Shown here piece by piece: positions 1-6,600 of a stretch of DNA of 9,006 bases. The stretch is taken from assembly GCA_003242205.1 (NCBI GenBank), contig QGUR01000180.1:1-9006 (forward strand), written 5' to 3'. The position numbers and the translations under genes are program-made. Each line of letters opens with the position of its first letter. Position 1 is the first letter of the stretch. The notes below the pieces were generated by a model. The model was not told the origin of the DNA. It worked only from the letters and a program-made list of their open reading frames with translations, and made no database searches. Source of the DNA: Chloroflexota bacterium. GTDB lineage: Bacteria > Chloroflexota > Anaerolineae > Aggregatilineales > Phototrophicaceae.

Positions 1-1240
1 CGTGCGCCCAGATTCGCTTCTTTGCGTTCATCGCGGCGAGGTCCTGGATCGCCTTGTGGACCTGTTCCTCGTAGATGCCAAGCGCCATGTCCTGACGGCG
101 AATGATGCCGGTTCGCAGCACGTTGCGCTTGGCGTCGACCGCTTCGATCAGCTCGCGGTAGGACTCGGCAAAGGCCTCAACGCCGTCGACCTGAAGCTGC
201 TGGGTTATCTGTTCGAGATTGATGCCGACTTCGGCTAGCATGTCCAGCGTTTGCTCGGCCTCATCCAGCCCTTCGCCCAGCGTGTTGGCCACCGTGCCAT
301 GATCCTTGAACGCTTTCAGCGTTTCCGGCGGCAGGGTATTGACCGTGTCCGGCCCGATCAGGTTATCGACGTACATCGTGTCGGGATAGGCGGGGTTCTT
401 CGTGCTGGTCGAGGCCCAGAGCACGCGCTGGACGTTCGCGCCCGCCTCGCGCAGCGCGGCAAAACGCTCGCCATAGAACACTTCGCGGAAGCGCTTGTAG
501 GCGACCTTGGCGTTGGCGATGGCCGCTTTGCCCTTCAACTGGTTGTTGAGCGTCACACGGCTGAGATCACGGCCCTGAGCGGCGCGAATGTTGTTGTCCA
601 GCATACGATCGACGGCGGTGTCGATGCGGCTGAGGAAGAAGCTGGCGACCGAACGAATGTGGCTGATGTCTTGCCCGGCCTCCAGCCGCCGCTCCAGACC
701 GCGAATGTAGGCTTCCATCACTTCGAGGTAGTTCCTCACGCTGAAGATCAGCGTCACGTTGATGTTCAGCCCGGCTGCCGTCGCCTCTTCGATCGCCGGG
801 ATGCCCGCCGGAGTCGCCGGAATTTTGATCATCAGATTGGGCCGGTTGACCGCCTCTGCCAGCCGTTTGGCTTCGCTGACGGTCGTTTCCGTGTCGTCGG
901 CGATCAGCGGCGAGACTTCGAGGCTGACGTAGCCATCGCGCCCGCCCGTGCTTTCGTAGATCGGGCGAAAAATGTCGAGCGCGGTCTGAATATCTTCGAT
1001 GGCGAGCGCCTCGAAGATCGAATTTGCGTCCAGATCGAGCACCGCTTCCATAGCGGCGTCGTAGTCGTGCGAGCCGACGATGGCCTTGTTGAAGATGGAC
1101 GGATTAGAGGTCACGCCCAGAACGCCATCCTCGTCAATCAGTCGCTGTAACTCGCCGCTTTGAATCAACTTGCGGCTGATATTGTCATACCAGATGCTCT
1201 GGCCAAACTGCTGAACCTCTACTGGAGGATTGCCTGCCAT
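1..1240 (-). CDS. tal: Transaldolase, probably the N-terminal part of a transaldolase/glucose-6-phosphate isomerase fusion (cut by the left edge)
   Basis: Transaldolase moves a three-carbon dihydroxyacetone unit between sugar phosphates in the non-oxidative pentose phosphate pathway (cytoplasm). The frame opens with ATG at 1240-1238, preceded by AAGGAG about 9 bases upstream, and reads without a stop for 413 codons to the window edge. Visible family motifs are TSNPSIF at residues 44-50, IKIPAT with the Schiff-base lysine at K139, and WASTSTKNP starting at W275. A stand-alone transaldolase of this subfamily is, from memory, about 370 residues long. Here the frame continues after the usual end (around 370) into a helical, basic stretch ending KKRIWAH near 407-413. 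That resembles the linker leading into the phosphoglucose isomerase half of known Tal-Pgi fusions. Seen: transaldolase motifs and the lack of a stop. Inferred: the Pgi domain, which lies outside the window. rpiB lies 87 bases upstream on the same strand, so the two are probably co-transcribed. Confidence 0.93.
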   Translation of the reverse strand, partial: MAGNPPVEVQQFGQSIWYDNISRKLIQSGELQRLIDEDGVLGVTSNPSIFNKAIVGSHDYDAAMEAVLDLDANSIFEALAIEDIQTALDIFRPIYESTGGRDGYVSLEVSPLIADDTETTVSEAKRLAEAVNRPNLMIKIPATPAGIPAIEEATAAGLNINVTLIFSVRNYLEVMEAYIRGLERRLEAGQDISHIRSVASFFLSRIDTAVDRMLDNNIRAAQGRDLSRVTLNNQLKGKAAIANAKVAYKRFREVFYGERFAALREAGANVQRVLWASTSTKNPAYPDTMYVDNLIGPDTVNTLPPETLKAFKDHGTVANTLGEGLDEAEQTLDMLAEVGINLEQITQQLQVDGVEAFAESYRELIEAVDAKRNVLRTGIIRRQDMALGIYEEQVHKAIQDLAAMNAKKRIWAH

Positions 1241-1294
1241 TTATGGAACTCCTTGGTCGCAAGAGATGTGGGTTATTCTGCACCTAAGCCTTAA

Positions 1295-1319
1295 GCGCGG
1301 TTCCGGCAGTCCGGCGCGC
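1295..1319 (-). terminator. Hairpin in the rpiB-tal spacer, weak terminator or attenuator candidate
   Basis: GCGCG (1295-1299) pairs with CGCGC (1315-1319), and CCGG (1303-1306) pairs with CCGG (1311-1314) around a CAGT loop, leaving a three-base GTT bulge on one side. Read on the minus strand it follows the rpiB stop and is followed by TTAAGG rather than a real T-run, so full termination is doubtful. It could dampen read-through into tal or stabilise the 3' end of the upstream message. It may also be a chance product of high GC. Confidence 0.3.
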
Positions 1320-1327
1320 CTGATGAG

Positions 1328-1783
1328 TTACTTCTGGTATCGGCGCTCGATGCTCTGGATTTTGCCAAAACGGCGTTGGTGGCGGGGTTCGTCGCTTGGC
1401 GTCGCCTTAAGAAACGCATCGGCCAGTTCTTCGGCCAGCGCTGTGCCGATGATGCGTGCCCCAAGGCACAGGACGTTCATCCGGTCATGCTCGACACCCT
1501 GATGCGCGCTGTAACTGTCGTGGGCGATGGCGGCATAGATTCCGGGCACCTTGTTGGCGGCGATACACGCGCCGACGCCGCTGCCACAGGCGAGGATGCC
1601 TCGCTCTGCCTGACCGCTGGTGATCGCTTCGGCGACGGCCACAGCCGCGTCGGGATAATCGGACGGCACGTCAGGGGTGTCGACGCCCAGATCAATGACA
1701 TCGTGTCCCTGCTGTTTCAGGTAATCGACAAGATGTTTTTTTAGAATGTAACCTGCATGGTCTGAAGCAAGCGCAATTTTCAT
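1328..1783 (-). CDS. rpiB: Ribose-5-phosphate isomerase B (RpiB/LacA family)
   Basis: RpiB interconverts ribose 5-phosphate and ribulose 5-phosphate in the pentose phosphate pathway. The 151-residue product has the family length and a canonical N-terminus, MKIALASDHAG, with D8 and H9 of the active site. The catalytic-loop motif CGSGVG is at 66-71 with the active-site cysteine at C66. NVLCLGAR (103-110) and the late basic segment RHQRRF (134-139), which helps hold the phosphate, are also present. The start is fixed by the conserved N-terminus. No strong Shine-Dalgarno sits at normal spacing (only GGA about 8 bases upstream), and a perfect TATAAT lies 11 bases before the ATG, so translation may begin on a very short leader. 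The downstream neighbour on the same strand is transaldolase, which makes a compact non-oxidative pentose phosphate unit. The assignment to RpiB over a LacA-type isomerase rests on motifs and on this context. Confidence 0.95.
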   Translation of the reverse strand: MKIALASDHAGYILKKHLVDYLKQQGHDVIDLGVDTPDVPSDYPDAAVAVAEAITSGQAERGILACGSGVGACIAANKVPGIYAAIAHDSYSAHQGVEHDRMNVLCLGARIIGTALAEELADAFLKATPSDEPRHQRRFGKIQSIERRYQK

Positions 1784-1794
1784 TACTGCGATCC

Positions 1795-1800
1795 ATTATA
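1795..1800 (-). promoter_or_regulatory. -10 box of the rpiB promoter
   Basis: Read on the minus strand, positions 1800-1795 spell a perfect TATAAT. Only 11 bases separate it from the rpiB ATG, so initiation 6-8 bases downstream would leave a leader of about 4-6 bases. The matching -35 position is poor (CGCCGT at 17-base spacing) and there is no TG extension, so the promoter call rests mainly on the -10 box and its position. Confidence 0.5.
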
Positions 1801-1899
1801 GCGCCGAACGGGAAAACACGGCGCGCCCCCATATTGCTTTGATCCTAACAAACGCGCCTCCTGAAAACAAGAAGGCCGGGATTTCACAAGGTTTGCTCG

Positions 1900-1928
1900 G
1901 TGCAATGCGTCGTAAATTCGTATATAGT
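1900..1928 (+). promoter_or_regulatory. Putative promoter of the TPR-PPC gene
   Basis: TATAGT at 1923-1928 (5 of 6 to consensus) is preceded at 17 bases by GTGCAA (1900-1905, 3 of 6). Transcription would start near 1935, giving a leader of about 28 bases that contains the AGAGGA ribosome binding site at 1949-1954. The region is AT-rich relative to its surroundings. It is divergent from the rpiB promoter, about 120 bases away. Confidence 0.45.
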
Positions 1929-1962
1929 GCAGCCGCTTGAATAACTGCAGAGGATTGATGTC

Positions 1963-3384
1963 ATGAAGCCACCAAAATATGTTATGAGCGTTGTGCTGGC
2001 GCTTGCTCTTGCGCTCAGCGCCGTCGTGCCGCTTGCCGCTCAGGATGACTGCGCCCCCGGCGTCGATTACGCCAGTCGCGCGCAGTCGAGCCTGTCTGAA
2101 GGACAGTTCGACAGCGCCATCGACGCCTTCACCTGTCTGATCGAGATGGACGGGCGCGACGTGGATGCGCGTCTGGGCCGCGCGGTGGCCGCCATTCAGA
2201 AGGCGGCGCTGGAGGGCGAAATATCGTTCACCATCGTTTCCGACCTTAGCATCGTCTGGGAAGAAGACCCGGAACTCATCGCCGATGCGGTTGACGATGC
2301 CACCGCGGCGCTGAATACCGATCCGCAGGACATCGGCGCGCTTGCCGTGCGCGGCCTTCTCAACTGGTATAACTGGAACAGCGCGGAGGCGGTCGAAGAC
2401 TTCAATAGCCTGTTGCAGGAAGACCCCGACAATGCCTTTGCATTGGTCTTTCGCGGCGCGGCCCAGCAGAACCTCGGCAACATCGCCAAAGCCGAAGCCG
2501 ATTTTCGCCGCGCCGTCGACACCGACCCGGAAAATGCCGGGATTCATGCGCTGATTGGCGCGCTGCTGGAAACGGATGACCCGACCGAGCAGCTTGCCTA
2601 CTATGAGCGTGCGATTGAGCTTGACCCGGACACCGCCTATTACTACCGGCTGCGCGCTTTCGCGTACTACGCGCTGGAAGACTATGAGGCGGCGCTGAGC
2701 GACTTCGACCGCGCGATTGAGCTGGAGCCGGATAACCCCAATGCCTACGTCGATCGGGCTTTCGCGCATCAGGATCTGGGGGATGACGAGGCTGCGCTGG
2801 CCGATTTCACGCAGGCGATTGAACTCGACCCGGATTACCAGTACGCCTATCAGTCCCGCGGGTGGGCCTATATCACCGCCGGAGACTATGAGGCCGCCAT
2901 CGAGGATTTTGAGATCGCGCTCGAACTCGATGAGGACGACCGCTGGTCCTATCTGGGGCGGGCGACGGCCCAGCTTGAAATAGGCGAGATTGCCGCTTCG
3001 GCGCAGGACTATGCCACCTATGTCGAACTCACGGAAGCGTTCCGCTTTGACGGGCCGAACCTGCGCTACGGGCGGAGCGAGAGCGTGCCGATGAGCGAAG
3101 GCAATGTCTACTACCTGCCGCTGCAGGCGCAGTCCGGCGACGTGCTGACGATCACCGCTCTGGCCGACACGCCGGAGGTCGATCCGCTGGTGCTGCTGCT
3201 CGCGCCGGATGGCACGCCGCTGGCCGGCAATGACGATATCGACGCTGCCAGCGGGAATTACAGCGCGCAAATTCCGGCTTTCGAAATCCCGCGCTCCGGC
3301 ACGTACACGGTTGTCGTCACGCACGCGGGTGGTGGCAGCACCGGGACGGTCACCATCAGCGTCGAATCCGGCACGAAACTATAG
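1963..3384 (+). CDS. Secreted TPR-repeat protein with C-terminal PPC-like beta domain
   Basis: The 473-residue protein starts at an ATG with AGAGGA 8 bases upstream. Residues 1-26 form a signal peptide: basic start, hydrophobic run of V, L and A, and likely cleavage after LAA before QDD. It should therefore act outside the cytoplasmic membrane. TPR-like helical pairs cover about 34-68 and 125-358, with the clearest units at 226-259, 260-293 and 294-327 (consensus pieces such as AIELDPD and DYEAA). Residues 368-467 look like a bacterial pre-peptidase C-terminal (PPC) beta-sandwich: SGDVLTITA, DPLVLLLAPDG, an NDD turn at 423-425, and SGTYTVVV near the end. No peptidase or other enzyme domain is present. 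TPRs bind proteins, and PPC domains are usually extracellular binding modules, so a scaffold or binding role outside the cell is inferred; the partner is unknown. The protein is strongly acidic. Flanking genes give no functional hint. Confidence 0.9.
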   Translation: MKPPKYVMSVVLALALALSAVVPLAAQDDCAPGVDYASRAQSSLSEGQFDSAIDAFTCLIEMDGRDVDARLGRAVAAIQKAALEGEISFTIVSDLSIVWEEDPELIADAVDDATAALNTDPQDIGALAVRGLLNWYNWNSAEAVEDFNSLLQEDPDNAFALVFRGAAQQNLGNIAKAEADFRRAVDTDPENAGIHALIGALLETDDPTEQLAYYERAIELDPDTAYYYRLRAFAYYALEDYEAALSDFDRAIELEPDNPNAYVDRAFAHQDLGDDEAALADFTQAIELDPDYQYAYQSRGWAYITAGDYEAAIEDFEIALELDEDDRWSYLGRATAQLEIGEIAASAQDYATYVELTEAFRFDGPNLRYGRSESVPMSEGNVYYLPLQAQSGDVLTITALADTPEVDPLVLLLAPDGTPLAGNDDIDAASGNYSAQIPAFEIPRSGTYTVVVTHAGGGSTGTVTISVESGTKL

Positions 3385-3396
3385 CTCGCCTTATCC

Positions 3397-3444
3397 CCTT
3401 GCCCCTCTCCAAATCCGAACGGCAGGGTTTGGAGAGGGGCAGGG
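3397..3444. repeat. Long GC-rich inverted repeat, REP-like
   Basis: TGCCCCTCTCCAAA (3400-3413) and its exact reverse complement (3428-3441) flank a 14-base spacer. With one T-G wobble pair the stem extends to 17 pairs (3397-3413 with 3428-3444). It lies 12 bases past the stop of the TPR gene and before the glpC-like gene. There is no T-run on either side, so it is not a classical intrinsic terminator, though it could block 3' exonucleases or slow transcription. Palindromes of the CCCCTCTCC/GGAGAGGGG type are often dispersed in many copies in GC-rich genomes. Copy number here cannot be seen from one window. Confidence 0.75.
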
Positions 3445-3475
3445 TGAGGTAGCAGTCCACGAGCGACTGGTCTGG

Positions 3476-3504
3476 TCGTCGGCGCGGCTGGAGTGCGTTA
3501 CAAT
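3476..3504 (+). promoter_or_regulatory. Putative promoter of the glpC-like gene
   Basis: TACAAT at 3499-3504 matches the -10 consensus at 5 of 6 positions and is preceded at 17 bases by TCGTCG (3476-3481, 3 of 6). The predicted start, near 3511, gives a leader of about 28 bases holding AGGGGA at 3528-3533, five bases before the ATG. Confidence 0.45.
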
Positions 3505-3538
3505 CGGCGTGATTCGACAGGAAGCGCAGGGGATCGCC

Positions 3539-4816
3539 ATGAGCAACGCCATCTCTCCGGCGGAGATTGAAGATCGCTACGAGCGAGTCGAATTTACGGC
3601 CGACCTGTGTATCAAGTGCAACATCTGCACCGCCGCCTGCCCGGTCGCGCCGGTGACGGAGTTGTTCCCCGGCCCAAAGACGGTCGGCCCTCAGGCGCAG
3701 CGCTTTCGCCACCCCGATGACCGCGGCGAAACATCGCCGGACAAAAGCGTGGACTACTGCTCTGGCTGCGGCATGTGCACGCTCGTCTGTCCGCACGGCG
3801 TCAAGGTCATGGAAATGAACACGCGCGCGCGGGCGCGGCTCTATGACGGCAAAATTCCGCTGCGAAATCGTCTGCTGGGCCGTTCGGAACTGCTGGGCAA
3901 ATTCGGCCACTGGTTTGCCCCCCTGCTTAACGTGGGCGCCAGATTCCGCCCAGGGCGCATTATTGTCGAAAAGGTGATCGGTATTCACCGCGACGCGCCG
4001 CTGCCGACCTTCGAGTTTCAGCCGTTCCGGTCGTGGTTTGCAAAACACAAGCCGCAGGCCGAAGCCCCGCTGCGCGGGAAAGTCGCTTATTTCCACGCCT
4101 GTGCCGGCAACTACTTCGATACCATTGCTTCCAAAGCGGCGGTCATGGTGCTAGCGCATAACGGCTTCGACGTCGTACTGCCGGAACAAAACTGCTGCGG
4201 CCTGCCGATGCAGTCCAACGGCGAATTCGACGCGGCGCGCGGCTATGCGACCCGTAACCTGAACTGGCTTGCGCCTTATGCCCGCGAGGGCATTCCGATT
4301 GTCGGCGCGAGTACGTCCTGCACGCTGGCGCTGAAGTCCGACTACCGGGAAATCCTTCAGCTTGAGCATCCCGACCGCGATACGGTCGCGCTTCACACCT
4401 ACGACATCAGCGAGTTTCTGCTGCTATTGCATGATCGCGGCGAGCTCAAAACCGATTTCAAGCCGTTACAGGGTATCGACGGGCCGCTGCTCTATCACTC
4501 GCCATGCCAGCAGCAGGCGCATCACATGGGCAGGCCGGCGCTGGACCTGTTCGCGTTGATCCCCGGCCTTGATGTGCGGCTGGCCGACGCCGCGTGCTGC
4601 GGCATCGCCGGGACGTATGGCTACAAGGTTGAAAAGTACGATATCGCCATGGACGTCGGGCGGCGGCTGTTCGATCAGGTCGAAGCGATCGGCAGGCACA
4701 AGCCGGTCATCTGTGACAGCGAAACCTGCCGCTGGCAGATCACCCACGCTACCGGCGCGCGCAGCGTTCATCCGGTCCACGTCCTCGCGGCGGCTTATGG
4801 CCTCCTGCCCTTATAG
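3539..4816 (+). CDS. glpC: GlpC-like protein: two 4Fe-4S motifs plus two cysteine-rich CCG modules
   Basis: The 425-residue product resembles GlpC, the iron-sulfur subunit that links anaerobic glycerol-3-phosphate dehydrogenase to the quinone pool. The ferredoxin-like N-terminus has CIKCNICTAACP (C24, C27, C30, C34) and CSGCGMCTLVCP (C74, C77, C80, C84), each suited to one 4Fe-4S cluster. Two CCG modules follow: C188 with CCG at 219-221, and C323 with CCG at 353-355, as in GlpC, heterodisulfide reductase B and LutA/GlcF relatives. There is no transmembrane helix. The start is set by AGGGGA five bases upstream; the frame is open further 5', but that part overlaps the TPR gene and lacks family similarity. 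No glpA, glpB or other flavoprotein partner is in the window, so its electron donor is unknown and a glycolate/lactate-oxidase or other redox role remains possible. It is convergent with the zinc dehydrogenase gene. Confidence 0.85.
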   Translation: MSNAISPAEIEDRYERVEFTADLCIKCNICTAACPVAPVTELFPGPKTVGPQAQRFRHPDDRGETSPDKSVDYCSGCGMCTLVCPHGVKVMEMNTRARARLYDGKIPLRNRLLGRSELLGKFGHWFAPLLNVGARFRPGRIIVEKVIGIHRDAPLPTFEFQPFRSWFAKHKPQAEAPLRGKVAYFHACAGNYFDTIASKAAVMVLAHNGFDVVLPEQNCCGLPMQSNGEFDAARGYATRNLNWLAPYAREGIPIVGASTSCTLALKSDYREILQLEHPDRDTVALHTYDISEFLLLLHDRGELKTDFKPLQGIDGPLLYHSPCQQQAHHMGRPALDLFALIPGLDVRLADAACCGIAGTYGYKVEKYDIAMDVGRRLFDQVEAIGRHKPVICDSETCRWQITHATGARSVHPVHVLAAAYGLLPL

Positions 4817-4829
4817 GGAGATGCCCTGT

Positions 4830-4881
4830 CATCTCTAAAGTTTCCCGCCGCTGCCCGCGAGGGGAAAGGGCCGCGGAGATG
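4830..4881. terminator. Imperfect hairpin between convergent genes, possible bidirectional terminator
   Basis: CATCTC (4830-4835) pairs with GAGATG (4876-4881), and TTTCCC (4841-4846) pairs with GGGAAA (4862-4867), separated by an unequal internal loop. It lies between the stop of the glpC-like gene (4816) and that of the dehydrogenase (4905), where a shared terminator is expected. There is no clear T-run in either direction, so the function is inferred from position and folding only. Confidence 0.35.
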
Positions 4882-4904
4882 GGCGAGCTTCACCTGCCGG
4901 CGGG

Positions 4905-5957
4905 CTAAATATCCACGATGACCTTATGCACGGCGTCGCCGTATTCCGCGTTCAACGCGAAAGCCTTGTTGGCTTGCGAAAGCGGGAAGCGGTGCGAAAT
5001 CAGCCCTTCGAGGTCAACCTTGTCCGGCGCTTCGGTAACCAGTTGGATTGCCCGCGGATAGGTGTGTTTCATGCGCCGGGCCATCATGATCGTCAGCCCT
5101 TTGCGCCGGGCAGTCGAGTGTTTCATACGGATTTCGTCGTCGCTTGGAATGCCGACCAGCACCAGCCGCCCGCCAAGCCGCGCCATTTCCGCCGCCTGCG
5201 CGATGGAGTGATCGGCCCACGCCGCTTCATAGGCGACATCGACGCCGCGCCCGCCTGTTAGGTCGTGGATGCGCTCGACTGGGTCTTCGTCCACCGTCCA
5301 CGCTGCCGTTGCGCCCCACGCTTTGGCCTTTTCCACGCGCCAGGGGAAGCAGTCGAAGGCGTAAATCGGATTGGCCCCCGAAAGCCGGGCCAGCCGGATG
5401 ATCAGCAGCCCGATTGGCCCGCAGCCCAGCACGGCGACCGAACGCGCCAGTTTCAGCTTGCCCAGATCGATGGCGTGCAGCGCGACGCCAAGCGGTTCGA
5501 GCAGCGCTGCACCCGCGTCGCTGATGGCGTCGGGGATCGGGAAGCAACTGCGCGCCGATACGATCATCTGCTCGCGCAACGCGCCGTCGTCGGGCCACAG
5601 TCCGCAGAAATGTAACCGGCGGCACAGGTTTGGGTGACCGGCGTCGCACATTTCGCAGTGCCAGCAGGGCGTCGCCGGGTCAACCGCCACGCGCTGGCCG
5701 GGGCGCAGGGGGGCGCCATTGCCGTCGAGCGCCTCCGGCCCGACCGCGGCGACCACGCCGCCGAACTCGTGACCGAGGATAAGCGGGCTGTTCACGGACG
5801 TGTTGCCGATCCGCCCGTCGAGGTAGGTGTGCAGGTCAGAGCCGCAAATGCCGACCGCTTTGACGGTGAGCAGGATTTCGCCGCGCTCCGGTTCTCCGGG
5901 CGGGGGCGTTTCTTCAATGCGAATGTCACGGGGGCCGTAGAGGCGTGCTGCGAGCAT
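4905..5957 (-). CDS. Zinc-dependent medium-chain alcohol/polyol dehydrogenase (sorbitol/threonine dehydrogenase type)
   Basis: A 350-residue NAD(P)-dependent dehydrogenase that would oxidise a secondary alcohol or polyol, or reduce the ketone. Catalytic-zinc ligands are C38 (in GICGSD), H63-E64 (GHE) and E154 (LLEPLG). The structural-zinc cysteines are C98, C101, C104 and C112. The Rossmann motif GCGPIG is at 178-183, and D202 at the end of the second strand favours NAD over NADP. The length is normal for the family. The start is an ATG preceded by AAAGGTG at about 6 bases. The closest functional classes are L-iditol/sorbitol 2-dehydrogenase, L-threonine 3-dehydrogenase and galactitol-type dehydrogenases; motifs alone do not settle the substrate. 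An 8-base inverted repeat lies just upstream. No sugar transporter or kinase is adjacent, so context does not narrow the substrate. Confidence 0.92.
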   Translation of the reverse strand: MLAARLYGPRDIRIEETPPPGEPERGEILLTVKAVGICGSDLHTYLDGRIGNTSVNSPLILGHEFGGVVAAVGPEALDGNGAPLRPGQRVAVDPATPCWHCEMCDAGHPNLCRRLHFCGLWPDDGALREQMIVSARSCFPIPDAISDAGAALLEPLGVALHAIDLGKLKLARSVAVLGCGPIGLLIIRLARLSGANPIYAFDCFPWRVEKAKAWGATAAWTVDEDPVERIHDLTGGRGVDVAYEAAWADHSIAQAAEMARLGGRLVLVGIPSDDEIRMKHSTARRKGLTIMMARRMKHTYPRAIQLVTEAPDKVDLEGLISHRFPLSQANKAFALNAEYGDAVHKVIVDI

Positions 5958-5973
5958 CGGTTACACCTTTTGC

Positions 5974-6018
5974 ATCGGACATCATTACAGCTTCAACCTT
6001 AACGCCTGCTTGTCCGAT
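5974..6018. promoter_or_regulatory. Spaced inverted repeat upstream of the dehydrogenase, possible operator
   Basis: ATCGGACA (5974-5981) and its exact complement TGTCCGAT (6011-6018) are 29 bases apart and bracket the region where the dehydrogenase promoter should lie. The centre-to-centre distance of 37 bases is about 3.5 helical turns. No convincing -35/-10 pair was found between them. An 8-base match within about 100 bases can arise by chance, so this is only a candidate. Confidence 0.25.
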
Positions 6019-6050
6019 TTTCTACATGACGAAGCGCGCGTTTTGCCTCC

Positions 6051-6085
6051 AAATAAAACGCCGGGCCTGATACCGGTCCGGCGTT
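6051..6085 (-). terminator. Rho-independent terminator of the SWIM-protein gene
   Basis: Read on the minus strand, an 11-pair stem (6085-6075 with 6067-6057, containing one G-U pair) closes a 7-base loop and is followed directly by TTTTATTT (6058-6051). It lies 28 bases past the stop of the SWIM gene and separates that transcript from the dehydrogenase gene further along the same strand. This is the classic arrangement of an intrinsic terminator. Confidence 0.88.
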
Positions 6086-6113
6086 CGTCGAAATTTACGG
6101 CCTTGAACTACCC

Positions 6114-6491
6114 TTACGCGGGCTGGCGCAAGGGCCGGGTTGTAATCCAGAGGCCGTTTTCATCGTCGCTTTGGCTACCGACCAGCCGTAACATGCGGTT
6201 GCGCTGGCGCTCCGCGTCCTCGCGGGTTGGCCAGAAGCTGATCGCCCGACGCCTCTTTTCTGCCAGATAGGCTAGTGCCGCCATCACGTGTGAGCAGCCG
6301 TAACCGCCGTGCGCTGCCCAGGCGCAACTACAGCGACAGCGCAGCGTGCCATTCTCGTCATAGTGAATGGTCACGATATGGTGGCCGCTTGCGCTTGACT
6401 TGCTTTCGACGACCAGCATGTCCTTCGCAATCGGTCGCACGCGCAGGCCACGCGCCAGCCGCTGAAGTCGCTTGACGTCTTTCGGTTTCAT
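6114..6491 (-). CDS. Small SWIM zinc-finger protein
   Basis: The 125-residue product contains a SWIM-type zinc-binding motif, CxC...CxH, as C52-R-C54 then C66-S-H68, with an extra C56. The segment before it (residues 25-50) is predicted as short beta strands (LVVES, HHIVTIHYDENG), the usual lead-in to SWIM domains. SWIM fingers bind nucleic acids or proteins, and in bacteria also occur in SNF2 helicases and in recombination-related proteins. Here the finger stands alone with a basic N-terminus and a basic helical tail. The start at ATG 6491 is preferred because MKPKDVKRLQ opens the conserved part and GGGAG lies about 8 bases upstream; a longer frame to 6638 would run through the promoter. It has its own promoter and terminator, so it is a single-gene unit. 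The biological role is unknown. Confidence 0.8.
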   Translation of the reverse strand: MKPKDVKRLQRLARGLRVRPIAKDMLVVESKSSASGHHIVTIHYDENGTLRCRCSCAWAAHGGYGCSHVMAALAYLAEKRRRAISFWPTREDAERQRNRMLRLVGSQSDDENGLWITTRPLRQPA

Positions 6492-6545
6492 GGTGTGCCA
6501 TCTCCCGCTAAACCACGGGGGAAACTGCCCTCCGCAGCTTCTCCT

Positions 6546-6574
6546 ATAATAGCACATTTGTTCGAATTTGGCCA
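6546..6574 (-). promoter_or_regulatory. Promoter of the SWIM-protein gene
   Basis: On the minus strand, TGGCCA (6574-6569, 4 of 6) and TATTAT (6551-6546, 5 of 6) are separated by exactly 17 bases. The start near 6540 gives a leader of about 48 bases. The -35 box is back to back with the -35 box of the riboswitch promoter, 26 bases away, so the two promoters share a small control region. Confidence 0.6.
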
Positions 6575-6600
6575 GCCCCGCAGGCGGAAATAACCATGCC

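Noticed and set aside
251..1150. 299-codon plus-strand frame opposite transaldolase
   Set aside because: The minus-strand frame encodes clear transaldolase motifs including K139, so this is a shadow frame created by GC-rich codons.
2620..2960. Repeated blocks such as the AIELDPD coding units, considered as a DNA tandem repeat
   Set aside because: They are diverged 34-residue TPR units at the protein level, not a DNA repeat array or CRISPR.
1783..3324. 513-codon open frame antisense to the TPR-PPC gene
   Set aside because: It mirrors the codon pattern of the plus-strand gene, which has a signal peptide, TPR and PPC motifs and a ribosome binding site. The antisense product is arginine- and valine-rich with no recognisable domain.
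3209..3538. 5' extension of the glpC-like frame into the TPR gene
   Set aside because: It overlaps the TPR gene's PPC domain and the inverted repeat. The ATG at 3539 has a good ribosome binding site and begins the family-like part.
3356..4096. 246-codon minus-strand frame opposite the glpC-like gene
   Set aside because: It overlaps the iron-sulfur motifs of the real gene and the inverted repeat, and has no domain features of its own.
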